This document shows positions 1 to 8,766 of a DNA stretch of 64,000 nt, piece after piece. The DNA comes from Kribbella amoyensis (GTDB lineage Bacteria > Actinomycetota > Actinomycetes > Propionibacteriales > Kribbellaceae), in NCBI RefSeq assembly GCF_007828865.1, contig NZ_VIVK01000001.1:5022001-5086000 (forward strand), read 5' to 3'. Position numbers and translations under genes: made by a program. The notes beneath the pieces are model-generated. The model was not told where the DNA came from. It saw nothing but the letters and a program-made list of their open reading frames with translations, and ran no database searches. Within the stretch, counting starts at the first letter, position 1. Every line of letters begins with the position of its first letter.

Positions 1-1174
1 CCTGCGGACCGACCGCGACGCCCCGCGCGGCCGTGTGGTCAGCAGCGACCTGGAGGCGAACTTCACCGACCTGGTCCCCGAGGACGAGGGCACGCTGATC
101 GAGGTCCGCGCGACCGAGGCCGGCCTCGCCACGGTGACGCTGGTCGACGCGCAACCGGTTCTTCGACTGCACGACCTGGACGGCGGGACCACCCGGACCG
201 TCGACCTTCCCGGTGGCGGCGTCGTCGGGGTGAACGCCTCGGTGAAGAACGACGAGGTCTTCATCGGCCTGTCCTCGACCACCGAGCCGACCCTTGCGTA
301 CGTCGTGTCCGCCGCGACAGGGTCGATCCGCGCGTTGCCGGAGCTGGTGCCGTCCGGCGGGTCCGGGTTCACGCCGCCCGAGGTCACGGTGACCCGGCAC
401 GTCGAACCGGGCCGCGAGGTGCCGTACTTCCTGATCCACCGGGCCGATCTCGACCTCTCCGAACCACGGCCGACCCTGCTGTACGGGTACGGCGGCTTCC
501 GGATCCCGATCTTCGCGGACTACAAGCCGGGCTGGGCCGGGTGGCTCGCGGCCGGGGGCGTGCTGGTGATCGCGAACCTGCGCGGCGGCGGCGAGTACGG
601 GAGCACCTGGCACGACGACGGCCGGTTGAAGAACAAGCAGAACGTGTTCGACGACTTCATCGCGGTCGCCGAGCACCTGCAGGCGACCAAGGTGACCACG
701 GCCGCGCAGCTCGCGATCCACGGGCGCAGCAACGGTGGTCTGCTCGTCGGTGCGGTGCTGGCGCAACGGCCCGACCTGTTCGCGGTCGCGCTGCCCGGGG
801 TGGGCGTGCTGGACATGCTGCGGTTCCACCTGTTCACCGTCGGCGCGGGCTGGGCTTCGGACTACGGTCTGCCGTCGGACCCCGACCAGTTCGAGGACCT
901 GCTGGCGTACTCACCTCTGCACAACCTGCGCGACGGGACGCGGTACCCGGCGACCCTCGTGGTCACCGGTGACCACGACGACCGCGTCGTCCCGCTGCAC
1001 AGTCACAAGTTCATCGCCGCCCTGCAGCACGCGCAGGCGGGCACTGCTCCGGTCCTGACCCGGGTCGAGGTCGACACCGGCCACGGCTTCGGCAAACCCG
1101 CCGCCATGGTCGCCTCGGAGTGGGCCGACCTGCTGGCGTTCGCCGCTCACCACACAGGTCTGTCGCCGAAGTAG
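1..1174 (+). CDS. prolyl oligopeptidase family serine peptidase (5' truncated by window)
   Basis: C-terminal ~390 residues of an S9-family serine peptidase (prolyl oligopeptidase type), which cleaves short peptides after proline in the cytosol. The frame is open from base 2 with no plausible start, so the gene begins upstream. The visible part holds the end of the beta-propeller and then the alpha/beta-hydrolase domain. The catalytic triad can be read as Ser in GRSNGGLL (about base 725-745), Asp in GDHDDRVVP (about 967-990) and His in DTGHGFGK (about 1075-1095). The oxyanion-region segment LYGYGGF is also present. It converges on the PLP-enzyme gene across a hairpin terminator. Confidence 0.9.
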   Translation, partial: LRTDRDAPRGRVVSSDLEANFTDLVPEDEGTLIEVRATEAGLATVTLVDAQPVLRLHDLDGGTTRTVDLPGGGVVGVNASVKNDEVFIGLSSTTEPTLAYVVSAATGSIRALPELVPSGGSGFTPPEVTVTRHVEPGREVPYFLIHRADLDLSEPRPTLLYGYGGFRIPIFADYKPGWAGWLAAGGVLVIANLRGGGEYGSTWHDDGRLKNKQNVFDDFIAVAEHLQATKVTTAAQLAIHGRSNGGLLVGAVLAQRPDLFAVALPGVGVLDMLRFHLFTVGAGWASDYGLPSDPDQFEDLLAYSPLHNLRDGTRYPATLVVTGDHDDRVVPLHSHKFIAALQHAQAGTAPVLTRVEVDTGHGFGKPAAMVASEWADLLAFAAHHTGLSPK

Positions 1175-1181
1175 CTTGTCG

Positions 1182-1220
1182 CTGTGCCGGTCCACCCGAG
1201 CGGTGGGCCGGCCGGCACAG
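1182..1220. terminator. bidirectional hairpin terminator between convergent genes
   Basis: An inverted repeat with outer arms CTGTGCCGG / CCGGCACAG and inner arms CCACC / GGTGG around a CGAG-type loop lies between the stop of the peptidase gene (1174) and the stop of the convergent PLP-enzyme gene (1227). There is no T-tract, as is usual for actinobacterial terminators. Confidence 0.65.
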
Positions 1221-1226
1221 CAGGGC

Positions 1227-2594
1227 TCACCAGATCTTGGGAGCCTCGAGGTCGCGCGGGTCCTCGGCCGGCTGGCAGCCGTGCGCGGACTCCTCGTACG
1301 CGGTGCGCGGGCCGCTCGTCGTGAGCGTGCGGACGGCGTTCACGAGGCGGTCGACGTGCTCGCGGGTGGTCCCGAGGCCGAGGCTCGCCCGGACGGCGGT
1401 GCCGTGCTCGGGGGAGTCGTTCAGCAGGTGACCGACGAGCAGGTGCGCACAGAACTTCCCGTCCCGCACCCCGATCCCGTACTCCGCCGACAGCGCCGCG
1501 GAGACCAGGGTGGACGTCAGGCCGTCCACGGTGAAGCAGACCGTACCGACGCGGTCGGCGTCCTCGCCGAAGACCGAGTACGTGGTGACGCCGGGGAGCT
1601 GGGCCAGTCCGGTCCGGAGCCGGGCTAGCAGGCTGCGCTCGTGCTGCTCGATCGCATCACGGTGCTCGCTGATCGCCGCACAGGCCGCCGCCAGGGCGAT
1701 CGCGCCGATGACGTTGGGGGAGCCGCCCTCGTGCCGGGCCGGCCCTTCGTTCCAGACGGTGGTGTCGCCCGCTACGGCCGCGGTGGCGCCGCCGCCGAGC
1801 AGGTACGGGTCGGCCGCGTCGAGCCAGTCGGTCCGGCCCACCAGCGCGCCCGCACCGTACGGGGCGTACAGCTTGTGGCCGCTCAGGGCGACCCAGTCGA
1901 CGTCGAGCGCGGCGATGTCGACCTCGCGGTGCGGGGCGAGCTGTGCGGCGTCGAGGCAGATCCGGGCACCGTGGGCTCGCGCGACAGCGGCCAGCTCGGC
2001 GATCGGGAAGATCTCGCCGGTGACGTTCGAGGCGCCGGTGACCACCACGAGCCGTGGTCCCTCGGGCGCCGTCCGCAGCGCGTCGGCGACGGCGGTGATG
2101 GCCTGGGCCGGCGACTCGGGCGCCGCTAGCCGGACGGTGCGCTCCGCGGGCCAGGGCAGCAGGGCCGCGTGGTGCTCGGACTCGAAGACGATCACGGTCG
2201 CGTCGGCCGGGACCGCGCGGGCGAGCAGGTTCAGGGCGTCGGTGGTCTGCCGGGTGAAGATCACCTGGTAGTCGTCCCGCGCGCCGACGAACTCGTGCAC
2301 CTGCCGACGGGCCCGCTCGTACCACTGGGTGGTGATCCGGGAGGCGTACCCGTTGCCGCGGTGCACCGAGGCGTACGACGGCAGCGCGGCCTCGACGGCG
2401 GCGCGCACCGACTCCAGACAGGGCGCGCTGGCCCCGTGGTCGAAGTTGGCGTAGTCCGTCACCCGGCCGTCGGCCAGCGGGACGAGCAGGTCGGCGCCGA
2501 CGGTCGCGGGGATGCTACCGGTGCTGAGCCGGGCCACGGACGGCCGGACGACGGCGGTGTGATTGGCAGGCTCGAGGATGGAGAGGATGGACAC
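1227..2594 (-). CDS. class V PLP-dependent aminotransferase, cysteine desulfurase / selenocysteine lyase-like
   Basis: PLP enzyme of about 455 residues resembling SufS/CsdA-type cysteine desulfurases, which remove sulfur from cysteine as a protein persulfide. The PLP lysine is in SGHKLYAPYG (K241) and a cysteine in GKFCAH (C382) sits where the persulfide cysteine of SufS lies. I chose the GTG at 2594: a GGGAG sequence (2600-2604) precedes it by 5 nt, and the riboswitch leader lies just upstream. A longer frame to 2639 would run into the riboswitch platform. There are no suf scaffold genes nearby, so the role is probably sulfur salvage or S-amino-acid metabolism rather than Fe-S assembly; that is inferred from the SAM-responsive leader. 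The exact substrate is not determined. Confidence 0.85.
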   Translation of the reverse strand: MSILSILEPANHTAVVRPSVARLSTGSIPATVGADLLVPLADGRVTDYANFDHGASAPCLESVRAAVEAALPSYASVHRGNGYASRITTQWYERARRQVHEFVGARDDYQVIFTRQTTDALNLLARAVPADATVIVFESEHHAALLPWPAERTVRLAAPESPAQAITAVADALRTAPEGPRLVVVTGASNVTGEIFPIAELAAVARAHGARICLDAAQLAPHREVDIAALDVDWVALSGHKLYAPYGAGALVGRTDWLDAADPYLLGGGATAAVAGDTTVWNEGPARHEGGSPNVIGAIALAAACAAISEHRDAIEQHERSLLARLRTGLAQLPGVTTYSVFGEDADRVGTVCFTVDGLTSTLVSAALSAEYGIGVRDGKFCAHLLVGHLLNDSPEHGTAVRASLGLGTTREHVDRLVNAVRTLTTSGPRTAYEESAHGCQPAEDPRDLEAPKIW

Positions 2595-2640
2595 GCTGGC
2601 TCCCGGTGGGTCCGCACTTGCCGAACGGGGTGTCCGCACG

Positions 2641-2722
2641 GCCTGGTCCTCACCCGGGGCACCCCACCGCGGAGGAGGGTTGCCGGCCAGCTAGCCGGGG
2701 CTTGTCGCTGGCACTCATGACC
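2641..2722 (-). promoter_or_regulatory. SAM-IV-like riboswitch aptamer
   Basis: Read on the minus strand, the leader of the PLP-enzyme gene contains the segments GGTCATGAGTGCCAGC, CCGGCAACCCTCC, GCGGTGGGGTGCC and CCGGGTGAGGACC in that order and spacing. These match my memory of the actinobacterial SAM-IV aptamer core (kin to SAM-I); the GGTC/GACC ends can pair as P1. The platform from 2640 to 2595 carries a direct repeat GTGCGGAC (2639-2632 and 2617-2610) and the gene's SD. CCCACC just before the SD could pair with GGTGGGG of the aptamer, which would suit control of translation initiation when SAM is high. The class call is from memory, without a covariance search. Confidence 0.8.
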
Positions 2723-2769
2723 TGCCGAAGACGGTAACCAACAGCCCGGTCCGCGCGCCAGCAGCTATC

Positions 2770-4062
2770 TCATTCAATGAGATCTGTGGACACATCGTGA
2801 GAAGGTGCTCGGATCGACAGCGTGGTCGCCGCCGCCAGGAGACGATCGGTCGCGGCCGGGTCGAAGTAGCTGATCAGCGCCTCGTACGTACCGGTCCGGC
2901 GGGCCTCCGCGTCGACCAGGTACCCGAAGTACCCGTCCGTGTAGCCGATCACCCGGGTGACGCCGTACTCGCTTCCGTCCTGCAGCCGGCGGCCGTGGAT
3001 CGCGAAGGGCTCGACCGGCAGGTGGATCCAGGCGACGTGGCCGAGCGAGACGACCGTGATCGGCACCACGAGCTCGGCCGGCAGGTCCGCGGCGAGCATC
3101 GCGGCCTGACCACGCGCGCCCTCCAACCGGGTGCGGGCGATTCGGGCGGCTGGTCCGTCTCCGCTGCGGACGGCGGCCTCGGCTGCGTCGACCATCGCGG
3201 AGACCTCTTCAGGAGAAGGGAGTTCGCGAACGGGCAGGCGGATCGTCGTCCGCCGCACGGTCGGCGCGATCGACGGCAACGGGATCCCGCCCTCGGCCAG
3301 GGCGTCGTTGACCGCGGTAGCCAGGAGTCCGCCGAGTCGGCCGATCTCGGCCGCGTCCCGACCTTGCCGGGTGAACCGCGGACTGACGTCGCCGGCCGCC
3401 CCTTGCAGGAAGCCGACCACGGGACTGTCGAGCCGATCCCGTGCGGCGCCCGGCCAGTCGGCGGACCAGAGCAGGTTCTCGGCGCCGTACGCGGTCGGGT
3501 GACAGGCGAAGTCGACCAACACCGCGGCCGTGGTCCCCGCCTGGTCGGTCAGGGCGAGGATGCCGACCGTGGCGTCGTGCGGACCATCGAGGTGATGGCG
3601 GTTGGTCCCGACGCCGCGAACCTCGGTGGATCGCCAGCTCGCTGTGACCGGGATGCGGGCGATCTCGGCGGTAGCGACGGTCGTGGTGAGGGCGCGGACC
3701 AGGTCGGGTTCGCGTTCGGCGGTCATCACGGGGTGGATCCGGCCCGACCACCCGGACGGACCCGAGTGCGTGTGGGACGCGCAGACCAGGACGCGTTCCG
3801 CGGGGATGCCCGTCGCGGTGGCTGCCGCTTCGGCCAGCTCGGTGGCGAGTTCGGTCGTGGTGGCGACGGCGTCCAGGCTGAGCCAGAGCACGCCGGAGTC
3901 GTCCTCGGTGCTGAGCCAGACGAGGGTGGCGCGCAGCGGGTCCGCCGTACCGGTCGCGGGGCCGAGGCGGCCGGCGTACCCGTCCATCGGATGCCCGGCG
4001 GGCGGCGTGATGTCCAAGGTGGTTGCGCCAAGCAACAAGGGTGGGTGCTGTCGTCTGCTCAT
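2770..4062 (-). CDS. neutral/alkaline non-lysosomal ceramidase-like domain protein
   Basis: 430-residue protein related to the N-terminal catalytic region of neutral ceramidases, which hydrolyse N-acyl-sphingosine. The zinc-binding type motifs CASHTHSGP (about residues 102-110) and DFACHPTAYG are visible. It lacks a signal peptide and the long C-terminal immunoglobulin-like part of true ceramidases (~650-700 residues), so an intracellular hydrolase of unknown substrate is more likely. The start at 4062 has GAGGA 7 nt upstream. The gene lies between a sugar-kinase-like gene and the riboswitch leader on the same strand; the leader starts 47 nt after its stop. Confidence 0.75.
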   Translation of the reverse strand: MSRRQHPPLLLGATTLDITPPAGHPMDGYAGRLGPATGTADPLRATLVWLSTEDDSGVLWLSLDAVATTTELATELAEAAATATGIPAERVLVCASHTHSGPSGWSGRIHPVMTAEREPDLVRALTTTVATAEIARIPVTASWRSTEVRGVGTNRHHLDGPHDATVGILALTDQAGTTAAVLVDFACHPTAYGAENLLWSADWPGAARDRLDSPVVGFLQGAAGDVSPRFTRQGRDAAEIGRLGGLLATAVNDALAEGGIPLPSIAPTVRRTTIRLPVRELPSPEEVSAMVDAAEAAVRSGDGPAARIARTRLEGARGQAAMLAADLPAELVVPITVVSLGHVAWIHLPVEPFAIHGRRLQDGSEYGVTRVIGYTDGYFGYLVDAEARRTGTYEALISYFDPAATDRLLAAATTLSIRAPSHDVSTDLIE

Positions 4063-4129
4063 CGTCGTGTCCTCTGCCTGTCGGCGACGGCTACCAACGA
4101 TGACCGCACCGACCGGTCGGCGGAAGGGG

Positions 4130-5074
4130 TCACTCCGGGCGGCGGTGCACGGTGACCAGGTCGTCGTACGGCTGCAGCGTTCCGCGGGCGAGCCGGGCCG
4201 CGCCGTCCAGCGGTGTCCCGAGGGGCTTGGTCAGCGCCGCGCGGTCGTCGAGCTGCCGGGCCAGTGGTTCGAGCAGCTGGTCACCGGCGTCGAAGAGCCC
4301 ACCGACACAGGCGACCGGGATCTCCTCGCCCGGACGCATCGTCGCGACGGCGGTCCGGATCGTCTCGCCCAGATCGGCGACGGCCTGGTCGACGATGCCG
4401 CCGGCCACCGCGTCCCCGTCGGCGGCGTGGCCGAGCACCGTCGGCGCGAACCGGGCGACGTCGTCGACGACCGTGGGGGAGGAGTAGTACGTCCACGGGT
4501 CCAGGTGTGCCGTGGCCAGCGCGGTCGCGGGACCACGTCCGTCCCGGGCTCGCAGGACGGCGACCAGTCCGGCCCGGCCGATCGCGAACGCGCTGCCCGC
4601 GTCGCCGAACAGGTAGCCGTGCCCGTCCACCTTGTGCCAGGACCGGTCCCGGTCGATCGCCAGGCAGACCACTCCGGTGCCCGCGGCAACGACCACGCCG
4701 TACCCGTCGGCGAGCGCGCCCGCGTGCGCGGTGACCATGTCCTCGCAGACCCGGACCTCGGTGGCGCCGAGGACCTCGGCGACGCCGTCGGCCAGCGCCT
4801 CCGCCTGGACGACGTCGTTCGGCAGTCCGCAGAGGCCGAGCGCGACCACGTCGACCGGCTCGTCCAGGCGCGCGTCGGTCGCGGCCTGGCGGACCGCGGC
4901 GAGCGTGTCCTGGACGGTGTCGCCGCCGTGCACGAAGCCGGGCCCCTCGCCGGTCCGGCCGTCCGCGAGCACGCGCAGCCGCAGCGACGACTGGCCGCCG
5001 TCGATCGCGACCGTCGCCGGACCGTTGTCCGCCACGGATCCGCGGCTGGTGGACGGCATACCTCTCTGTAGCAT
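4130..5074 (-). CDS. BadF/BadG/BcrA/BcrD ATPase family protein, N-acetylglucosamine kinase-like
   Basis: 314-residue ASKHA-fold kinase. The phosphate-1 motif AIDGGQSSLRL lies near the N-terminus, phosphate-2 is seen in VAAGTGVVCLAID, and a DAGSAFAIGR segment resembles the sugar-kinase subgroup that phosphorylates N-acetylglucosamine. The reaction would be ATP-dependent phosphorylation of an amino sugar in the cytosol. Two start codons are possible, 5074 and 5059; the AGAGAGG near 5062-5068 is too close to 5059 to be its SD, so 5074 is given with low certainty. It is 67 nt upstream of the ceramidase-like gene on the same strand and divergent from the DinB-like gene. Confidence 0.75.
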   Translation of the reverse strand: MLQRGMPSTSRGSVADNGPATVAIDGGQSSLRLRVLADGRTGEGPGFVHGGDTVQDTLAAVRQAATDARLDEPVDVVALGLCGLPNDVVQAEALADGVAEVLGATEVRVCEDMVTAHAGALADGYGVVVAAGTGVVCLAIDRDRSWHKVDGHGYLFGDAGSAFAIGRAGLVAVLRARDGRGPATALATAHLDPWTYYSSPTVVDDVARFAPTVLGHAADGDAVAGGIVDQAVADLGETIRTAVATMRPGEEIPVACVGGLFDAGDQLLEPLARQLDDRAALTKPLGTPLDGAARLARGTLQPYDDLVTVHRRPE

Positions 5075-5156
5075 CCCGGTTACCTACTGGTCCAGTCCGA
5101 TATCGGCGGGTCACCCCACCGGCTGTCGTCCCGGCGGCCCGGGAGAGGATGCCCGG

Positions 5157-5672
5157 ATGACCTGGACCGCGCCCGAGGTGGAACGCCCCTCCGGATCGCT
5201 GGTGGCCCCCGAGCGGGATCTGCTGGCCGGCTACCTCGATTTCTACCGCGCCACCCTGCTCTACAAGTGCGCCGGCCTGACCGCCGAGCAGCTCGCGGTC
5301 CGGAGCGCGCCGCCGTCGACCCTGTCCCTGCTCGGGCTGATCCGGCACCTGACCAAGGTGGAGCGGATCTGGTTCCGGATCCACTTCGCCGAGGTCCCGG
5401 CCGAGCCGCTGTTCGCGCCGGAGCTCGGCAAGGACGCGGACTTCGAGCTGATCGACCCGGCCCGCGCCCAGGCCGAGTACGAGGGCCTGATCGCCGAGTG
5501 GAAGCTGTCCGACGAGGCGGCCGCCGGCCATGACCTCGACGACCGGTTCACCTTCGCGGGGACGGAGTCGACGCTGCGGATGATCTACATCCACCTGATC
5601 GGTGAGTACGCCCGGCACTGCGGTCACGCGGACCTGGTCCGCGAGCACCTGGACGGCACCACCGGCGCCTGA
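5157..5672 (+). CDS. DinB family protein (DUF664-type)
   Basis: 171-residue protein of the DinB/YfiT four-helix-bundle superfamily. The opening helix after residue 20 (LAGYLDFYRATLLYKCAGL), the segment LIRHLTKVERIWFR and the closing EYARHCGHADLVRE carry the spaced histidines that bind a metal in this superfamily. Members are often thiol-dependent transferases using mycothiol in Actinobacteria; that role is family knowledge, not shown here. The ATG at 5157 is preceded by GGGAGAGG at suitable distance; an ATG at 5149 is in another frame. Confidence 0.8.
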   Translation: MTWTAPEVERPSGSLVAPERDLLAGYLDFYRATLLYKCAGLTAEQLAVRSAPPSTLSLLGLIRHLTKVERIWFRIHFAEVPAEPLFAPELGKDADFELIDPARAQAEYEGLIAEWKLSDEAAAGHDLDDRFTFAGTESTLRMIYIHLIGEYARHCGHADLVREHLDGTTGA

Positions 5673-5762
5673 TCGTCAACGCTTCACCGGATCGCGGCGA
5701 TCGATGGAAACCGATTGCCGCGAAGCCTTCCACCGGGTCGCTTCTTGTGATCGACTCGTCGC

Positions 5763-7853
5763 ATGAAGCGACCAGCCGCCCTGATCGTGCTCGCCCTCAC
5801 CCTGCTGCTCGGACTCGCCGTCGCCCCGGCCGCCGCGTCCGACGGCGTCCGGATCGACCTGCTGTCCTCGCCTCGCCCCGACCAGGTCAGCGACGGTAAC
5901 GCCCTGCTCCGGGTGTCCGGCGCCGGGCTGGACCGGGTCAAGGTCCGGGTCGACGGGCGCGACGTGACGTCCGCGTTCACGGTGGATCCAGGTGGCGGGT
6001 CGATGACCGGCCTGGTCGACGGCCTGAAGCCCGGCCGCGCCACGGTGACCGCAGCGACCGCCCGGCTGGTCCTCACGAACCACCCGCGCACCGGCCCGAT
6101 GCTGGCCGGTCCGCACGAGAAGCCGTTCGTCTGCGGGACGGCCGGCTTCACCACGCTCGCCGGGGCCAAGCTCGGTGCGCCGACCGACGCGAACTGCTCG
6201 GCGCCGACCCGGGTCGACTACCTCTACCGCTCCACCGTCGACCGCAAGCTGAAGGTGCTCCCGGCAACGACTCCGCCGGATCTGGCCACCACGACCACGA
6301 CCACGGGACGCACCGTGCCGTACATCGTCCGGGTCGAGACCGGCGTCATCAACCGGTCCATCTACGAGTACGCCGTGCTGCACGATCCGGAGGCCGGTGA
6401 GCCGACTCCGCGGACCGGGCCGACCGGGTGGAACGGCGGGCTCGTCTACACGTTCGGCGGCGGCTGCCCCGGCGGGTGGTACCAGCAGGGCGGCAACACC
6501 GGCGGGATCAACGACGACGTGATGCTCGGCCGGGGGTACGCGGTGGCCTCGTCGAGCCTGAACGTGTTCGGGATCAACTGCAACGGCGTACTCGCGGCCG
6601 AGACGATGGCGATGACCCGGGAGCACGTGATCGAGACGATCGGCGTACCGCGGCAGACGATCGGCTGGGGCTGCTCCGGCGGTTCGTACCAGGTGTTCCA
6701 GATCGCCGACAACTACCCGGGCCTGCTGGACGGGATCCTGGCGGCCTGCGTGTTCCCCGAGGTCGGGTTCGCCACCTTGCACACGATCACGGACGCGTTG
6801 CTGCTCGACCACTACTTCGGCACGGCGACCGGGTGGACCGACGAGCAGAAGCGGGCCGCGTCCGGCTTCGGCAAGGTCGGCACGATCGCGAACCTGGCCG
6901 GCGCCGGGAAACGGATCGACCCGCGCGTCTACTGCCCGGCCCAGCTCCCGGCCGAGCTGCGGTACGACCCGGTGAAGAACCCGGACGGCGCCCGCTGCGA
7001 CGTGTACGACCACCAGGCGAACGTCTGGGGTACGGCGGACGGCGCGGCCCGGCGTCCGCTCGACAACGTGGGGATCCAGTACGGCCTGGCCGCGCTCAAC
7101 GCGGGCACGATCTCGGTGGACCAGTTCCTGGACCTGAACGCGAAGGTGGGCGGGTTCGACCAGGACGCGAACTTCGTCCCCGGCCGGACCGTGGCCGACG
7201 CGCGAGCCGTCGACACGGCGTACCGGACCGGGCAGCTCACCAACGGCGGGGGCGGGCTGGCGAGTACGCCGATCGTGGACTACCGGCAGTACACCGACGA
7301 GCTGGCCAACGGCGACATCCACCTGCGGTTCCACTCGTTCTCGCTGCGGGAGCGGCTGCGCAAGGCGAACGGTGACGTCGGCAACCACGTGATGCTCGTG
7401 CAGAGCAACAGCGGGCCCGGGTTCAGTACCGCGAACCCGGTGATGGCGGACGCGCTCGCGTCGCTCGACCGCTGGCTGGAGTCGACCGACGCGGACGACC
7501 GCCCCGGCAGCGCCCACGCCAAGGTGGTCCGCAACAAGCCGGCCGAGCTGGTCGACGCCTGCTGGACGCCGGCGGGGGAGAAGATCGCCGAACCGCAGAT
7601 CGACGGCGTCCGCACGACCCGCTGCAACACGCTGTACCCGGTCTGGCCGTCGCCGCGCCAGGTCGCGGGTGGGAAGGTCGTCAACGACATCGTGAAGTGC
7701 AAGGTCCGTCCGGCGTCGCCGACGGACTACCGCGTGCCCTTCACGGCCGAGCAGTCGCAGCGGTTGCGGCAGGTCTTCCGCGGCGGCGTCTGCGACTGGG
7801 ACGCGCGCGGTGTCGGCCAGCGGGGACTGGGGCCTGCCTGGCCGACGTTCTGA
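5763..7853 (+). CDS. secreted DUF6351 family protein
   Basis: 696-residue exported protein. It starts with a Sec signal peptide (KR, a Leu/Ala-rich core, AAA-S cleavage region near residue 26) followed by a short beta-rich domain. A putative alpha/beta-hydrolase nucleophile is seen in GWGCSGGSYQ (Ser305), and several cysteine pairs suggest disulfides in an extracellular protein. This composition matches the uncharacterised DUF6351 family; a tannase/esterase-like hydrolase role is inference. It stands alone, 90 nt after the DinB-like gene. Confidence 0.8.
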   Translation: MKRPAALIVLALTLLLGLAVAPAAASDGVRIDLLSSPRPDQVSDGNALLRVSGAGLDRVKVRVDGRDVTSAFTVDPGGGSMTGLVDGLKPGRATVTAATARLVLTNHPRTGPMLAGPHEKPFVCGTAGFTTLAGAKLGAPTDANCSAPTRVDYLYRSTVDRKLKVLPATTPPDLATTTTTTGRTVPYIVRVETGVINRSIYEYAVLHDPEAGEPTPRTGPTGWNGGLVYTFGGGCPGGWYQQGGNTGGINDDVMLGRGYAVASSSLNVFGINCNGVLAAETMAMTREHVIETIGVPRQTIGWGCSGGSYQVFQIADNYPGLLDGILAACVFPEVGFATLHTITDALLLDHYFGTATGWTDEQKRAASGFGKVGTIANLAGAGKRIDPRVYCPAQLPAELRYDPVKNPDGARCDVYDHQANVWGTADGAARRPLDNVGIQYGLAALNAGTISVDQFLDLNAKVGGFDQDANFVPGRTVADARAVDTAYRTGQLTNGGGGLASTPIVDYRQYTDELANGDIHLRFHSFSLRERLRKANGDVGNHVMLVQSNSGPGFSTANPVMADALASLDRWLESTDADDRPGSAHAKVVRNKPAELVDACWTPAGEKIAEPQIDGVRTTRCNTLYPVWPSPRQVAGGKVVNDIVKCKVRPASPTDYRVPFTAEQSQRLRQVFRGGVCDWDARGVGQRGLGPAWPTF

Positions 7854-7888
7854 GGTACTGATCGCGGAGCGGCGACTCCCTGAGGTCC

Positions 7889-7894
7889 TATGCT
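7889..7894 (+). promoter_or_regulatory. -10 element for a leaderless start (DUF4184 gene)
   Basis: TATGCT lies exactly 7 nt upstream of the GTG at 7902. This geometry is typical of leaderless actinobacterial transcripts. An in-frame ATG at 7890 falls inside the -10 element and so is unlikely to be the start. Confidence 0.55.
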
Positions 7895-7901
7895 GCGCCG
7901 G

Positions 7902-8693
7902 GTGCCCTTCACTCTCGCGCACCCGGCAGCAGTCCTCCCCCTCGTCCGACGGCCTTTGATCGCGTCGGCGTTGGTGGCGGGCTCGGTCGCTCCCGATCTG
8001 CTCTACCTCGACCCGCTGTACCGGTTCGCGACGCGCGAGATCCACGGCAACCTGACCCTGACGCTCACGCACAAGCTCACGTCGGTGCTCTGGCTCGATC
8101 CGCTGCTGGCGTTGATCCTGCTCGCCACCTTCACCCTGGTCCTCAAGCGGCCCCTGCTGGCGTTGGCCCCGGCGTCCCTGGCCGCACGTCTTCCCTCACC
8201 GGGTACCGCGGTCCGGCTGCCGTCCTTGGTCGTGCTGTTCTGGATCGTGGTGTCGACCGTGATCGGTGCGTTCACCCACGTCCTCTGGGACTCGTTCACC
8301 CACTACGACGGGTACTTCGTCCAGCGCTACCGCGACTTCTTCGCCGGGGACGTGAACCGCGTGCTGCAGTACGTCAGTACGGTCGGCGGCTGCGTCGTCC
8401 TGGCGATCTGGTGCTACCGCTGGTTCCGCCGAACCGAGCCGCGTCTGGTGGAGCCGAGGGACCAGGTCCCGTCCTGGGCCCGGTACGTCGTGCTCGGCGC
8501 GATGGTGGCGATCGGTCTCACCGGGGCCGTCGTGCAGGTCCAGCGCGCGGGGGAGGACCTGGTCGGGGAGGCGGTCGCCCGGTTCGCGTTGACCGGTCTC
8601 GCCTCGGGCGTCGTGGCCGCACTCGGCTGGTACGTCGTGCTCTGGCACCTGACCCGGTTGCGGCGGCTGCGCGGGGGAGTAGCCCGGCCGTGA
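7902..8693 (+). CDS. DUF4184 family integral membrane protein
   Basis: 263-residue polytopic membrane protein. From the GTG at 7902 it begins with PFTLAHPAAVLPL, the usual opening of DUF4184 proteins, which supports this start over the ATG at 7890. Acidic and histidine residues in GSVAPDLLYL and in THVLWDSFTHYDG are the conserved polar features, recalling metal-dependent hydrolase-like membrane proteins. About five to six hydrophobic segments are visible. The biochemical function is unknown. Confidence 0.85.
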   Translation: MPFTLAHPAAVLPLVRRPLIASALVAGSVAPDLLYLDPLYRFATREIHGNLTLTLTHKLTSVLWLDPLLALILLATFTLVLKRPLLALAPASLAARLPSPGTAVRLPSLVVLFWIVVSTVIGAFTHVLWDSFTHYDGYFVQRYRDFFAGDVNRVLQYVSTVGGCVVLAIWCYRWFRRTEPRLVEPRDQVPSWARYVVLGAMVAIGLTGAVVQVQRAGEDLVGEAVARFALTGLASGVVAALGWYVVLWHLTRLRRLRGGVARP

Positions 8694-8753
8694 CGCTACG
8701 GATGGGGCGGCGTGATCGGCGTGTGACACGTGTGACTGCAGTGGTGCTCGGGG

Positions 8754-8759
8754 TAGCCT
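8754..8759 (+). promoter_or_regulatory. -10 element for leaderless ftsK; palindrome in promoter
   Basis: TAGCCT sits 7 nt before the ftsK ATG (8767). Upstream, GTGTGAC is repeated at 8721-8727 and 8730-8736 and overlaps the palindrome ACACGTGT (8726-8733), which falls where -35 would be; this could be a regulator site. Confidence 0.5.
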
Positions 8760-8766
8760 GCTAAAC

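Noticed and set aside
5676..8072. Long open frame of 798 codons on the minus strand
   Set aside because: It is antisense to the DUF6351 and DUF4184 genes and has the Arg/Val/Asp-rich composition of GC-rich shadow frames; no domain is recognisable.
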